A stretch of DNA of 64,000 nt from Paenibacillus sediminis. GTDB lineage: Bacteria; Bacillota; Bacilli; Paenibacillales; Paenibacillaceae. Under the pieces are notes generated by a model. That model searched no databases and was not told the DNA's origin. It worked only from the letters and a program-made list of their open reading frames with translations. Each line of letters opens with the position of its first letter. Position 1 is the stretch's first letter. The translations under genes were made by a program, and so were the position numbers. Location of the stretch: the NCBI RefSeq assembly GCF_017873765.1, contig NZ_JAGGKP010000004.1:62001-126000 (forward strand), read 5' to 3'. This document shows, piece after piece, positions 17,007 to 25,811 of this stretch.

Positions 17007-17711
17007 TTACTTCATTATTTTATGGATTCTAAGCATCGTGTTTGCGTTTGTTTGAAATTCATATGATACTTTCACTTCTTCCGTGTCCCATCCCTCGTTA
17101 TGGATACAGGCGAGCAACTCTTCCAAATGTTCATACCGCTTACTCGTAAGGTCTACCATTGGAAATATACGAATTTCCTTTTTGGTGACACGCATAAACT
17201 CTTTTATCGTTCGGATATGAAAATCAAGATCCAAGCGATCAGCATACATAAACAAAAAGTGTGCAGATAAAGTTAAATCAAACTTGTTATCACTAAAGGG
17301 AAGCTCGGGCAATACGGCAGCTACATACCGTTCTGGTGATTGCTTCATATTCCTTACACTCTCGGTAAGTGCTGACATTCTAACCTTTCTTAAGCCATCA
17401 ACGGATTTAAAATAATTCCAAAGGAAGTTGTCCTTTGCTTTTTCCATACCGATCATTGCATGTTCAATGTCTTGAAATCCCTTCTTCTCAAGTTCAGCAA
17501 TAGAGTGGTAATAGGCTATATCGGCCGCAGTTACATCTGCTCCTAGCCCACTCGCCACTGCAGTAAACGAACATGCACCTGCCGGGCAATCAAGAATCTT
17601 TTGTCCAAGCAATTGTTCTTCAGAAAGATTGAACATTTGCATGTACTCATCGAAAGTTCTGCCAATAAAAATAATTCTGCTCAAATCTAATCCTGCGTCT
17701 TCTCTACTCAA
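17007..17711 (-). CDS. SAM-dependent methyltransferase-like protein
   Basis: 234 aa with a class I methyltransferase core: motif I reads KILDCPAGACSFTAVASGLG at about residues 38-57, acidic motif II DVTAADIAYY follows, and LPFSDNKFDLTLSAHFLFMY is a post-motif (IV) segment. The C-terminal half ends in a strand-rich region. Substrate unknown. The first start is a TTG at 17711 with poor ribosome-site support; a TTG at 17684 after AGGA is an alternative. The gene stands alone between treR and the purine permease, with its own terminator. A motif-I Cys (DCPAG) instead of the usual Gly/Ala is slightly unusual. Confidence 0.75.
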   Translation of the reverse strand: MSREDAGLDLSRIIFIGRTFDEYMQMFNLSEEQLLGQKILDCPAGACSFTAVASGLGADVTAADIAYYHSIAELEKKGFQDIEHAMIGMEKAKDNFLWNYFKSVDGLRKVRMSALTESVRNMKQSPERYVAAVLPELPFSDNKFDLTLSAHFLFMYADRLDLDFHIRTIKEFMRVTKKEIRIFPMVDLTSKRYEHLEELLACIHNEGWDTEEVKVSYEFQTNANTMLRIHKIMK

Positions 17712-17828
17712 CTAAACTCAGCTCACTTTCTTTTCTCAGCTAATAATTCTACTCTCAATTAAATTTAAATTATTCTATACTAAAAAGTTATTTTCCTCTA
17801 TATGTAGACTGTAAAAAAGAATATGAAA

Positions 17829-17852
17829 AAGAGCCCTATTAAAAGGGCTCTT
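17829..17852 (-). terminator. Terminator of the trehalose operon
   Basis: AAGAGCCC (17829-17836) and GGGCTCTT (17845-17852) form a perfect 8-bp stem with an 8-nt loop, followed by TTTCAT on the minus strand. It lies 13 bp past the treR stop. Confidence 0.88.
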
Positions 17853-17865
17853 ACTTCTGACGATT

Positions 17866-18579
17866 CTAATTCCCACGCCTTGCAAAATCAATAAATCGGA
17901 ATTTATCTAAGCGATGCCGTGATTCTGTATACTGAAACAGCGTCGCGTCCTCTAAATACACATAGTTACGAACGACAACGACATGGAGATAGTCATGCAA
18001 ATCCATATACTTTCGATCTTCATCTATCGATTGCTCTACGGAAATCTCCTTCTTGGCAAAGCTAATTTTCAGCTTCAACTCATGTTCTAAATAATCGTAG
18101 ATCGAATCGCCCGTTATCTCCTTCGTGAGCATCGGCACGATATTCGGATCAAAATAATCTTTATCCAGTATAATGCGTTCCCCTTCAATCTCACGCGCTC
18201 GAACGACTTTCCAAACCGTTTCCGAACATTGAAGATGCTGCTTAATATAATGATCCGGCTTAATCAGTTCCGTTTCATACACGATCGTGCGTGAAGGTTT
18301 GCCAAGTGTCTTAGTAAGCTCTTTGAAGCTGACTAACCCAGACACGGGAAAATTGAGCCTGCCTACATCGAGTACAAAGGAACCTTTGCCTTTAATCTTT
18401 TGAATATATCCGTTCTGAGACAACAAGTTCAGCGCTTTGCGTACCGTTTCACGTGAAATACCGTACTCTTCCATAAGTTCACTTTCAGATGGAAGCTTCG
18501 TCTGCGGTTTCAGTTGCCCAGACTGAATTTTGTCCGCATAATCACGATATATCGTTAAGTAGATGTTCTCTCTCATCAT
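17866..18579 (-). CDS. treR: GntR-family trehalose operon repressor (TreR)
   Basis: 237-aa regulator with an N-terminal GntR winged helix (about residues 4-70: LPSESELMEEYGISRETVRKAL and the QKIKGKGSFV wing, read in part) and a C-terminal UTRA effector domain (about 85-230). In B. subtilis TreR represses treP and is released by trehalose-6-phosphate. It is the last gene of the operon, 56 nt after treA. Two TGTATATACATGTT sites in front of treP are its expected operators. The C-terminal RLDKFRFIDFARR is typical of TreR proteins. Confidence 0.93.
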   Translation of the reverse strand: MMRENIYLTIYRDYADKIQSGQLKPQTKLPSESELMEEYGISRETVRKALNLLSQNGYIQKIKGKGSFVLDVGRLNFPVSGLVSFKELTKTLGKPSRTIVYETELIKPDHYIKQHLQCSETVWKVVRAREIEGERIILDKDYFDPNIVPMLTKEITGDSIYDYLEHELKLKISFAKKEISVEQSIDEDRKYMDLHDYLHVVVVRNYVYLEDATLFQYTESRHRLDKFRFIDFARRGN

Positions 18580-18635
18580 CTATCACCGAATTTATTGTAG
18601 CATGCTTTTCCGCCCCGTGGGAACAATTATAGATT

Positions 18636-20321
18636 TTACTTTTCCGCAGTCAGATGGAACACGACAGATTCGTATGGGCGCAGTAGGAAATGATTTATTC
18701 CTGCAGGTGCATCTTCATAGTTAGAAAGCAGCACCTCTGATTTGAACCCATCAAGGTCCGCTTCTGCAGGTAAAACAAATTCCGTATTTTGTCCATAGAA
18801 GTTGTTAACGACGAGCAGCTTTTCCCCGTCCCCATGGCGTAAATATGCAAATATAGCTGGATCGTCAGGCAACAACAATTCATATCTGCCTTCGGTAATA
18901 ATATCGTACTGCTTACGGAGCTGGGTCAGCTTCCGGTAGTGATGGAATACCGAATTTTGGTCTTTCACTGCTTCTTCAGCATTGATCTCAAGGTAGTTAT
19001 CCGCAACCGGAATCCATGGTGTACCCGTTGTGAAACCGGCATTAGGGCCGCTATTCCATTGAACAGGGGTACGAGAATTATCTCTTGATTTCTGCTGCAA
19101 TATATCCATGATCTCTTCGTGACTCTTGCCTTCAGCTTTCATCAAACGATACATATTGCGCGATTCAATGTCACGATACTGTTCGAGCTCCGTGAACTTC
19201 GGATCGGTCATCCCGATTTCTTCACCTTGGTAAATGTACGGCGTGCCCTGCAGCATATGAATGGTCGTTGCGAGCATTTTAGCTGATTCTACGCGGTATT
19301 TGCCGTCGTCACCGAAACGTGACACGATACGCGGCTGGTCATGGTTGCACCAGAATAGCGCGTTCCATCCTCCGCCTTTATGCATTTCTGTCTGCCACTC
19401 GGTTAAAATTTGCTTGAGCTTAAGAAAATCAAAATCAGCTTTGACCCACTTCTGACCGCCAGGGTAATCTACCTTCAAGTGATGGAAGTTAAATGCCATA
19501 CTGAGCTCATGGCGATCAGGATTCGTATATAAAATACAGTTCTCAATGGAGGTAGATGACATTTCGCCTACCGTCATCGTATCGTATTTCGAAAATACTT
19601 CACGGTTCATTTCTTGTAAAAACTCATGGATACGAGGTCCATCCGTATAGAATTTACGTCCATCACCTAGCACAGTACCTTCATCATCAGGGAAGTCCTG
19701 ATTTTTGGAGATGACGTTAATAACGTCAAGACGGAAACCGTCAATTCCTTTACGCATCCAAAAGTTCATAATTTTATACACTTCTTCGCGAACCTTCGGA
19801 TTTTCCCAGTTGAGGTCGGCCTGTGTCACATCATATAGATGAAGATAGTACTGACCCGTCTTCTCATCATATTCCCATGCCGGTCCGCCGAATTTGGACT
19901 GCCAGTTGTTCGGCAGTCCTCCGTCCTTAGGATCTTTCCAAATGTAGAAATCACGATAAGGGTTGTCCACCGAGCTGCGTGATTGCTTAAACCATTCATG
20001 TTCAGTAGACGTATGGTTCACCGCGATATCCAGTATTATTTTCATATTCCGTTTATGAACCTCATCAATAAGCCGTTCCACATCTTCCATCGTTCCATAT
20101 GGTTTGAAGATGTCATAGTAATTGCTAATATCGTAACCATTATCGTTTTGAGGAGATTCATAAATCGGTGTCAGCCATAACACATCTACACCGAGATATT
20201 TTAAATAATCAAGCTTTTCAATAATACCTTCAATATCGCCAATTCCATTACCGGTCGTATCGTTAAAGCTTCGAGGATAAATTTGATAGACGACCGCTTT
20301 TTTCCACCAAGGTTGTTTCAT
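18636..20321 (-). CDS. treA: Alpha,alpha-phosphotrehalase (GH13)
   Basis: 561-aa GH13 enzyme that hydrolyses cytoplasmic trehalose-6-phosphate to glucose and glucose-6-phosphate. The catalytic regions are visible: ILDIAVNHTS (region I), GFRLDVIN with the nucleophile Asp near residue 200, TVGEMSS with the acid Glu near residue 255, and NHDQPR with the third Asp near residue 330. Length is normal for TreA/TreC (about 560). Position between treP and treR defines it as the phosphotrehalase rather than an oligo-1,6-glucosidase; a related GH13 enzyme occurs at 50710. GGTGGTG precedes the ATG at 20321. Confidence 0.95.
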   Translation of the reverse strand: MKQPWWKKAVVYQIYPRSFNDTTGNGIGDIEGIIEKLDYLKYLGVDVLWLTPIYESPQNDNGYDISNYYDIFKPYGTMEDVERLIDEVHKRNMKIILDIAVNHTSTEHEWFKQSRSSVDNPYRDFYIWKDPKDGGLPNNWQSKFGGPAWEYDEKTGQYYLHLYDVTQADLNWENPKVREEVYKIMNFWMRKGIDGFRLDVINVISKNQDFPDDEGTVLGDGRKFYTDGPRIHEFLQEMNREVFSKYDTMTVGEMSSTSIENCILYTNPDRHELSMAFNFHHLKVDYPGGQKWVKADFDFLKLKQILTEWQTEMHKGGGWNALFWCNHDQPRIVSRFGDDGKYRVESAKMLATTIHMLQGTPYIYQGEEIGMTDPKFTELEQYRDIESRNMYRLMKAEGKSHEEIMDILQQKSRDNSRTPVQWNSGPNAGFTTGTPWIPVADNYLEINAEEAVKDQNSVFHHYRKLTQLRKQYDIITEGRYELLLPDDPAIFAYLRHGDGEKLLVVNNFYGQNTEFVLPAEADLDGFKSEVLLSNYEDAPAGINHFLLRPYESVVFHLTAEK

Positions 20322-20339
20322 TTTCTACACCACCAGAGC

Positions 20340-21760
20340 TTAATTTGTTTTGCGCGCTTTCCCGTAAATGAAGGTAATGACAAACGGAACGATAAATGCA
20401 ATCGCCATTCCGCCAAAGAATGGACCCCAATATTTAGGGAATACCGACAAGAACCCTGGAATACCGCCAACACCGATTGACGCCGCTTTCACATGACTGA
20501 TCATAAGCACAACACCAGCAATCGCCGACCCGATCATACCGCTAATAAACGGATAACGGTAACGAAGATTAACACCGAATATAGCCGGTTCCGTTACACC
20601 AAGAAAAGCTGAAACCGCCGAAGTAAGAGAGAGACCTCTAGACTTCTGATCTTTAAAGACAAACATCATTGCTAGTGCTGCTGCACCCTGAGCAATATTA
20701 GACATGACAAGCATCGGCCACAAGAATGTGCCGCCTGTATTCGCGATGAGCTGAACATCGACTGCCAGAAACGTATGGTGCATTCCTGTTACAACGAGCA
20801 GTGAATACAGCCCGCCATAAATGAATAAATGAATCCGCCAATCGCTGCAAATGAATCGAAAATATGCACAAAACCGGAAGTAATCGCATTACCGATTGCA
20901 AATGTAACAGGACCGATGACGATAAACGCAAGGAATCCGGTTACAAGAAGTGAAACTGGCGCAACCACGAGCAGCTTAATACCGTCGGGTACTCTTTTAT
21001 TTAAGAAAACTTCGATCTTAGCAAGCACATAGGAAGAAATCAGCATTGGCAGTACTTGTCCTTGATAACCGATCTTCTCAATATGCCAGCCGAACAAATT
21101 CCAAGTTGGAACTTGACCCTTACTTACTGCATCCGCATAACTGTAAGCACTAAGCAAGCTAGGATGAACGAGAATAAGTCCAAGTACGACACCTAGCAGA
21201 GGACTTCCGCCAAACCGCGTTACCGCCGACCAACCAATTAGAGCAGGCAGGAAAGCGAATGCGGTACTAGCAATCGTATTAATGATGTTAGCAAAATCTC
21301 TCCACTGCGTATAAACATCTACAAGCGCTTTATTTTCAAAAAAGATTCCGGGACCTGTCAAAATATTATTAATACCTAGAAGTAAACCAGCCGTCACAAT
21401 AGCAGGCAAAATCGGAATGAAAATATCCGACAATGTTTTGATTGCACGTTGCAATGGATTCAACTTCTTAGCGGCAGCCTTCTTAACATCGTCTTTCGAG
21501 GACCGCTGCGATTCCGTAATTTTAATCATTTCATCATACACTTTATCAACGAGGCCAGGTCCAATAACGACCTGATATTGACCTTGAGCGGAGAAGTTAC
21601 CTTTGACCAGCTCATTGTTCTTCAGCGCTTCGGTATCTACTTTGCCCTCGTCGTTAAGAACAAATCGCAGACGAGTCACACAGTGTGTGGCCATCTCGAT
21701 ATTATCTTTACCGCCTACGGCTTCTATGATTTGTTCAACTAATTTTTTATCAACAGCCAT
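20340..21760 (-). pseudogene. treP: Trehalose PTS EIIBC component, frameshifted by an 8-bp tandem duplication
   Basis: Encodes PTS_EIIB (residues about 1-85, phosphorylatable Cys27 in THCVTRLRFVL) followed by EIIC. The frame runs from 21760 into EIIC, then hits a stop at 20789 after about 323 codons. The rest (147 codons from the first Met, starting MHHTFLAVDVQLIANTGG) is in another frame. At 20818-20833 the sequence TAAATGAA occurs twice in tandem. Removing one copy joins the frames into GGFIYGGLYSLLVVTGMHHT, which fits the EIIC family, and gives a normal length of 470 aa. Trehalose uptake by this PTS is therefore probably off in this sequence. Sequencing error is possible, but an exact 8-bp repeat is typical of slippage. 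Confidence 0.9.
20817..20833. repeat. treP: 8-bp tandem duplication inside treP
   Basis: TAAATGAA at 20818-20825 is repeated immediately at 20826-20833 (with one more matching A at 20817). A net gain of 8 nt shifts the reading frame. Such duplications can revert by loss of one unit. Confidence 0.95.
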
Positions 21761-21845
21761 TCAGAACACCCCTAACGATTAAAAAAGAATTGTTTACGCT
21801 TTCTTCACGCCTAAAAAAATAAAATGACAGCTACATAACACAACT

Positions 21846-21859
21846 TGTATATACATGTT
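21846..21859. promoter_or_regulatory. TreR operator 1
   Basis: TGTATATACATGTT contains the palindrome TGTATATACA known from the B. subtilis TreR operator. It lies just downstream of the predicted treP transcription start. Confidence 0.8.
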
Positions 21860-21873
21860 CGCCAACGAACCTC

Positions 21874-21903
21874 ATTCTAAACCTGTATATACATGTTTGT
21901 CAA
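21874..21903 (-). promoter_or_regulatory. Sigma-A promoter of treP-treA-treR
   Basis: On the minus strand a perfect TTGACA (21898-21903), an 18-bp spacer and TAGAAT (21874-21879). TreR operator 2 lies within the spacer, and operator 1 lies past the start site, a classical double-block arrangement. Confidence 0.8.
21884..21897. promoter_or_regulatory. TreR operator 2
   Basis: A second, identical TGTATATACATGTT, 38 bp from the first. It sits between the -35 and -10 boxes of the treP promoter. Confidence 0.82.
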
Positions 21904-21909
21904 TAAAAA

Positions 21910-21923
21910 AATAAACGCTTACA
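21910..21923. promoter_or_regulatory. Candidate cre site upstream of treP
   Basis: AATAAACGCTTACA matches the cre consensus TGWAANCGNTNWCA except for the first two bases; a second partial match is at 21927-21940. Catabolite control of a trehalose operon is expected, but the match is imperfect. Confidence 0.4.
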
Positions 21924-21991
21924 TATTGTAAACGTTCAGGGTTCGCGTCGTCATACTCTAGTTTTTAAATATTTAGTGTCTAATTCAGCAT

Positions 21992-22783
21992 CTAAGGGAA
22001 TTCTCGAATGAAAGCATCCATTGACTGACCTCTGGATATTCGAACGCGATGGAGGGTTAAAAATCCCTGTTTCTTTACGGCGTAACCAGGCTGTGTCGTT
22101 ACGGCAAATTCAAAACCGGCTCGCTTAACCGCCTCTACCACTTTGTGGTTGAATTTACCAGAAGGATAAGCAAAAGCGATCATCGGATGTCCCAATCTCT
22201 TCTCCAATCTCTGTTTAGCTCCCCAAACTTCGTCCACAAGTTGTAACGGGTTATTTTTTGTCAAATCTAAGTGATGCCGGGTATGTACACCAATTTCAAT
22301 GCATCCGGATTGTTCCATTTCTTTTATCTGACCCCAATTTAAGTGATTAGGAAAACCTATAAAATCACTGGTTACGAATATCGTTGCTTTCATTTGAAGC
22401 CTTTTCAAAATTGGATAAACGATTGTGAAATTATCCAAATAACCATCATCAAATGTAATTAAAATCGGTTTATCTGGGATCACTTCTTCCGTTTTCCAAT
22501 TGATAAGATCTTTGAAAGTCATGGTATGATACCCGGCATTCTTCAAATGTTCCATTTGTTTATTAAATACCTTTGGGGGCACAAAAAGCGTACTGCGATC
22601 ATTGAGGCCAATCGAATGATACATCAAGATGGGAATAGAATCTGTGTTGACTCGAGAGATCATTTGAATCGATTTACTTTTTTGGGGTACAGATTGTTGT
22701 TCCTCTGTTTGCGACTCAGGAAGATCCGCTTTTTGTTCGCATCCGGTCATTAACATAATGAGCATTACAAGAATGATGTGCAT
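21992..22783 (-). CDS. Polysaccharide deacetylase-family lipoprotein
   Basis: 263-aa NodB-homology enzyme. A short signal (MHIILVMLIMLMTGC) ends in a lipobox with Cys15; it lacks the usual basic residues. A low-complexity linker follows to about residue 45. Catalytic motifs are ITFDDGY (metal-binding Asp) near residue 113, HTRHHLDLT (metal-binding His) near 170, and FAYPSGKF near 205. Likely N-deacetylation of a surface amino-sugar polymer or esterase activity on the outer face of the membrane. GGGAGG lies 16 nt upstream of the ATG, longer than normal spacing, but an in-frame TAG shortly upstream excludes an earlier start. Confidence 0.88.
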   Translation of the reverse strand: MHIILVMLIMLMTGCEQKADLPESQTEEQQSVPQKSKSIQMISRVNTDSIPILMYHSIGLNDRSTLFVPPKVFNKQMEHLKNAGYHTMTFKDLINWKTEEVIPDKPILITFDDGYLDNFTIVYPILKRLQMKATIFVTSDFIGFPNHLNWGQIKEMEQSGCIEIGVHTRHHLDLTKNNPLQLVDEVWGAKQRLEKRLGHPMIAFAYPSGKFNHKVVEAVKRAGFEFAVTTQPGYAVKKQGFLTLHRVRISRGQSMDAFIREFP

Positions 22784-22859
22784 AGTCTGTGGTTTATAAC
22801 CTCCCTAGTAATATCCTGTTCATTTCCGAACAAAATAAACTGGGAATTTAATCAAGAGA

Positions 22860-23729
22860 TTAGTTCATCCATTCTCCTTTCGCTACTAAGAACACCTTCC
22901 CCCCAATGTTTATTCTGAACTGCCTGCCGACCTTTTCAGCTTCTACTTTAATAAGAGAAGGACGACCCATCTCATAACCTTGTTCTACCCTAAGATTTAT
23001 CTTCGGTGTGTTGTAAAAATTATGCTCAAGCAAATACCCCGCGAGATTTCCATTGGCACTGCCAGTCGCTGGATCCTCAAGGAACCCTGTATCATCCATA
23101 AATACTCGAACTCTAAGATCATTTTCTTCTTTTTCAGACTCAGGTGCAAAAACAAGAACTCCTGCTTTTACTGTGTGATCAATAAAGGCTTGGAACTTTT
23201 CATGATGAATCGAACATCTTTTTACAGCATCAAGGGTATGTAAAGGCACTATAATACTAGGTAAACCTGTAGATACTACTTGGATCGGATAATTGCAATT
23301 TATATCTTCCACGTTGATTTGCAGAATTTCAGCCATCACTTCCGGTTGCTCAATGACCGTTCTAAAATCAGGACCCTTCTGCTCCATAGAGAGTTCTTCT
23401 TCCGTGATATTAACGGGTATTTGACCCACGCCTAAATTTAAAATCACTTGATCACACTGACTTTGTTCAAGTAACTGGTTAATGATAAACGCAGTCCCAA
23501 GTGTAGGGTGCCCTGCGAAAGGGACCTCTCTGTCAGGCGTAAAAATCCGAACATCATACCCACCATCCTGCTTCTTACCAGACATTATAAAGGTCGTCTC
23601 CGAGTAGTTAATCTCTCTAGCGATTTGCTGCATCTCGATTTTAGAACATTCCTGATCAGGTAAGAATACGGCAAGCGGATTCCCTTGGTACTTTTGTTCC
23701 GCAAACACATCTACTACATAATATCGCAT
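22860..23729 (-). CDS. PhzF family isomerase
   Basis: 289-aa protein of the PhzF/diaminopimelate-epimerase-like fold. The N-terminal pattern YYVVDVFAEQKYQGNPLAVF and the catalytic-Glu segment INYSETTFI near residue 47 are diagnostic; GHPTLGTAFII near residue 72 and DPATGSANGNLAGYLL near residue 212 complete the family signature. Known members isomerise dihydro-hydroxyanthranilate in phenazine synthesis, but no phenazine genes are here and most Bacillota copies have unknown substrates. The ATG at 23729 follows GAGGTG at 7 nt; a start 5 codons earlier is less likely. Confidence 0.9.
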   Translation of the reverse strand: MRYYVVDVFAEQKYQGNPLAVFLPDQECSKIEMQQIAREINYSETTFIMSGKKQDGGYDVRIFTPDREVPFAGHPTLGTAFIINQLLEQSQCDQVILNLGVGQIPVNITEEELSMEQKGPDFRTVIEQPEVMAEILQINVEDINCNYPIQVVSTGLPSIIVPLHTLDAVKRCSIHHEKFQAFIDHTVKAGVLVFAPESEKEENDLRVRVFMDDTGFLEDPATGSANGNLAGYLLEHNFYNTPKINLRVEQGYEMGRPSLIKVEAEKVGRQFRINIGGKVFLVAKGEWMN

Positions 23730-23762
23730 GAAATAACACCTCACTATTGAATTAGTTCTCCT

Positions 23763-23969
23763 CTATTCTAGATCCTCTGCCAATAATCCATATACCACAT
23801 GATCATGAAATCGTCCATCAATGAGTTCTGCTTGCCTGATCGTTCCTTCGTTCTTAAATCCCAGTCTCTCGGGGATGGCTCTGCTCTTTATATTTCCTAT
23901 GCACGCTCTAATTTCAAATCGGTTCGATTCTATACGTAAACACGGTGTCCCTCCATTGATAAATTCCAT
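23763..23969 (-). pseudogene. Truncated GNAT acetyltransferase (RimJ/RimL type), C-terminal remnant
   Basis: Only about 68 codons remain, matching the C-terminal third of ribosomal-protein-serine-type N-acetyltransferases: NRFEIRACIGNIKSRAIPERLGF (read in part) contains the acetyl-CoA loop and helix, followed by NEGTIRQAELIDGRFHDHVVYGLL. Normal members are about 180 aa. The missing N-terminal part would lie where the promoter of the divergent reductase gene now stands, so a deletion or rearrangement likely removed it. It is probably not functional. Confidence 0.75.
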
Positions 23970-23990
23970 ATGGTCGAAAAAAATCCGTTC

Positions 23991-24020
23991 TTGACTTTGA
24001 TAGTAACTTGTAACTATAAT
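23991..24020 (+). promoter_or_regulatory. Promoter of the NmrA/QorB-like reductase with an operator-like inverted element
   Basis: TTGACT (23991-23996), 18 bp, and TATAAT (24015-24020). The spacer holds TAGTAACTTGTAACTA (24001-24016), with outer TAGT/ACTA arms and a GTAAC repeat, resembling HxlR-family (YodB/CatR) sites. No HxlR gene is nearby. Confidence 0.6.
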
Positions 24021-24098
24021 GGATACAGCTTCACATGATTACAAAATTCCATAGGAAACCTAGTATAACTATTTTGATGATTAGAGGAGGATTTACTA

Positions 24099-24971
24099 AT
24101 GTCTATCGTTATCACAGGAGCTACAGGAGCTCTCGGCGGACTTGTCGTCGATCATTTGCTCAACAAAAATGTACCTGCAAGCGAAATCGTTGTCAGTGTA
24201 CGTAACGTAGAAAAGGGTGCCGAACTAGCAAGCCGCGGAATTGAAGTGCGTCATGGTGACTATGACGACGCTGCTTCTCTTGAAAAATCTTTTGCAGGAG
24301 CTTCCAAGCTTTTCTTGGTTTCTTCTCCATTGATGGACGATACAGTACGTGTTCGCCAGCATGCTACAGCTATTGAAGCAGCTAGAAATGCTGGAGTAGG
24401 ACATATCGTTTATACAAGCTTCGCATTTGCAGAGAAGTCGACTATTGGACTGCAAGAAGTTCATTTGGCTACCGAGCACATGATTCGTACGACTGGCATT
24501 CCGTATACAATTCTTCGTAACCCGCTTTACACTCACATCTTTGTTAACGAAGGTCTGCTGCCAGCGGTAGAACGCGGAGAAATGATTACTTCAGCAGGAA
24601 ACGGCAAGCTTAATGTCGCAACTCGCAATGATCTTGCTCTAGCTGCAGCGACAGTTCTTGCGCAAGATGGTCATGAGAACAAAGTTTACAACTTGACTGC
24701 GCCTACGGCTTGGAGCTTTGATGAGCTTGCACAAATTCTCTCTGAAGTTTCCGGTAAAAAAGTCGTTCATCGTTCAACTTCCGAAGCTGAAGTCGTGGAA
24801 GACCTGAAAAAAGCTGGCGTTGCTGAACCGCTTATCGGCTTCCAAGTATACGGTCTCTATCGCTCTGTAGCGAATGGAGAACTTGAAGATACTACTAATG
24901 ATCTAAAAAATCTCATTGGCGATTCTATCACACCGCTTAAACAATCAGTTCAAGAACTTTTTAACCGCTAA
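24099..24971 (+). CDS. NAD(P)H-binding reductase, NmrA/QorB-like atypical SDR
   Basis: 290-aa Rossmann protein. The nucleotide loop GATGALGG is at residues 7-14, and the NmrA/HSCARG-like pattern continues with SVRNVEKGAELASRGIEVRHGDYDD (read in part). The arrangement YTSFAFAE and HLATEHMIRTTGIPYTILRNPLY matches QorB/YtfG-type quinone reductases and related NAD(P)H-binding sensors. Probably reduces quinones or electrophiles. GAGGAGG is upstream of the ATG. The codon choice is noticeably more regular and GC-balanced than in its neighbours, suggesting good expression. It has its own promoter and shares a bidirectional terminator with the convergent hydrolase. Confidence 0.85.
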   Translation: MSIVITGATGALGGLVVDHLLNKNVPASEIVVSVRNVEKGAELASRGIEVRHGDYDDAASLEKSFAGASKLFLVSSPLMDDTVRVRQHATAIEAARNAGVGHIVYTSFAFAEKSTIGLQEVHLATEHMIRTTGIPYTILRNPLYTHIFVNEGLLPAVERGEMITSAGNGKLNVATRNDLALAAATVLAQDGHENKVYNLTAPTAWSFDELAQILSEVSGKKVVHRSTSEAEVVEDLKKAGVAEPLIGFQVYGLYRSVANGELEDTTNDLKNLIGDSITPLKQSVQELFNR

Positions 24972-24983
24972 TTATAAAGAGAT

Positions 24984-25021
24984 AAAAAACCACAGCACAT
25001 TTAAATTTGCTGTGGTTTTTT
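24984..25021. terminator. Bidirectional terminator shared by two convergent genes
   Basis: AAAAAACCACAGCA (24984-24997) and TGCTGTGGTTTTTT (25008-25021) make a 14-bp stem with A/T tails on both sides. The last codons of the convergent SGNH gene (stop at 25001) are part of the hairpin. Confidence 0.9.
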
Positions 25022-25714
25022 CATATCGGTAAAATTCGATAAATATTTATAAACTTCTGTACTGAGTGCCTTATAACCCTCTGATGTTAAATGAATTCCA
25101 TCCTCACTAATTAAATCAAATAAATCACCGGCTTGCTTAATAGCCGTTCTGACATCGATTTTAATCACTTCTAATTCATCCACTATTTTATTTAAGCTCC
25201 GATTATATAGACCATGCCAATGCTCTATACCGCCAAGCGTACTAATCCAATGACTAACGGAATTGCCATATGTCTTAGCAATCGATTGATAATAACGTAC
25301 AGGGTCCAAAGGGGGGAGGGTAATCACAATAGGAGTAATATTCGACTTTTTGATCAGGGAAATCATTGTTTTGATGTTATCTAAGTAACGCTCTATAGGT
25401 ACGATGGGTTGATGCTCTTTATCAGGATTTTCTGCGACTTCATCCCATTTAAAGTTACAATCATTTCCTCCTATAGCTACAATCGCATAATCAGGACTTT
25501 CTTCAATGACATCTTTATTTAACCGAGAGAGCAGAGAATCAGAATTATCATTAAAAATACCTTTATTAATAACAGTAACATTGGCTTCATTCTCGTCACC
25601 CAGCGTAAATAATTGCTGTAAAAAATACGGGTAGTTCTCTTTAATAATTCTCAAACGACTTTTGACCATGGAAACGCCTCTCGTTAAACTGTCACCAAAA
25701 CAAACAATTTTCAT
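25001..25714 (-). CDS. SGNH/GDSL-family hydrolase
   Basis: 237-aa esterase/lipase-like protein. Block I GDSLTRG with the nucleophile Ser at residue 9, block III GGND (oxyanion Asn) near residue 83, and block V DGIHLTSEGY with the catalytic Asp and His near residue 207 are all present. No signal peptide, so cytoplasmic. Substrate unknown; acyl esters or acetylated carbohydrates are typical. Its C-terminus (DMKKPQQI) is encoded by the left arm of the shared terminator, which is unusual but harmless. Confidence 0.88.
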   Translation of the reverse strand: MKIVCFGDSLTRGVSMVKSRLRIIKENYPYFLQQLFTLGDENEANVTVINKGIFNDNSDSLLSRLNKDVIEESPDYAIVAIGGNDCNFKWDEVAENPDKEHQPIVPIERYLDNIKTMISLIKKSNITPIVITLPPLDPVRYYQSIAKTYGNSVSHWISTLGGIEHWHGLYNRSLNKIVDELEVIKIDVRTAIKQAGDLFDLISEDGIHLTSEGYKALSTEVYKYLSNFTDMKKPQQI

Positions 25715-25811
25715 AAACCATCCCTACTCGCCCTATTTTTTTATTTTAACATCATTATACCATGCATCAAATGTGTTCTTCTAATTTTCAATTTCAAATT
25801 ACACATTATAA

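Noticed and set aside
20789-20833. Programmed ribosomal frameshift in treP
   Set aside because: The change is an exact 8-bp tandem duplication and no slippery heptamer is seen; a mutation explains it better.
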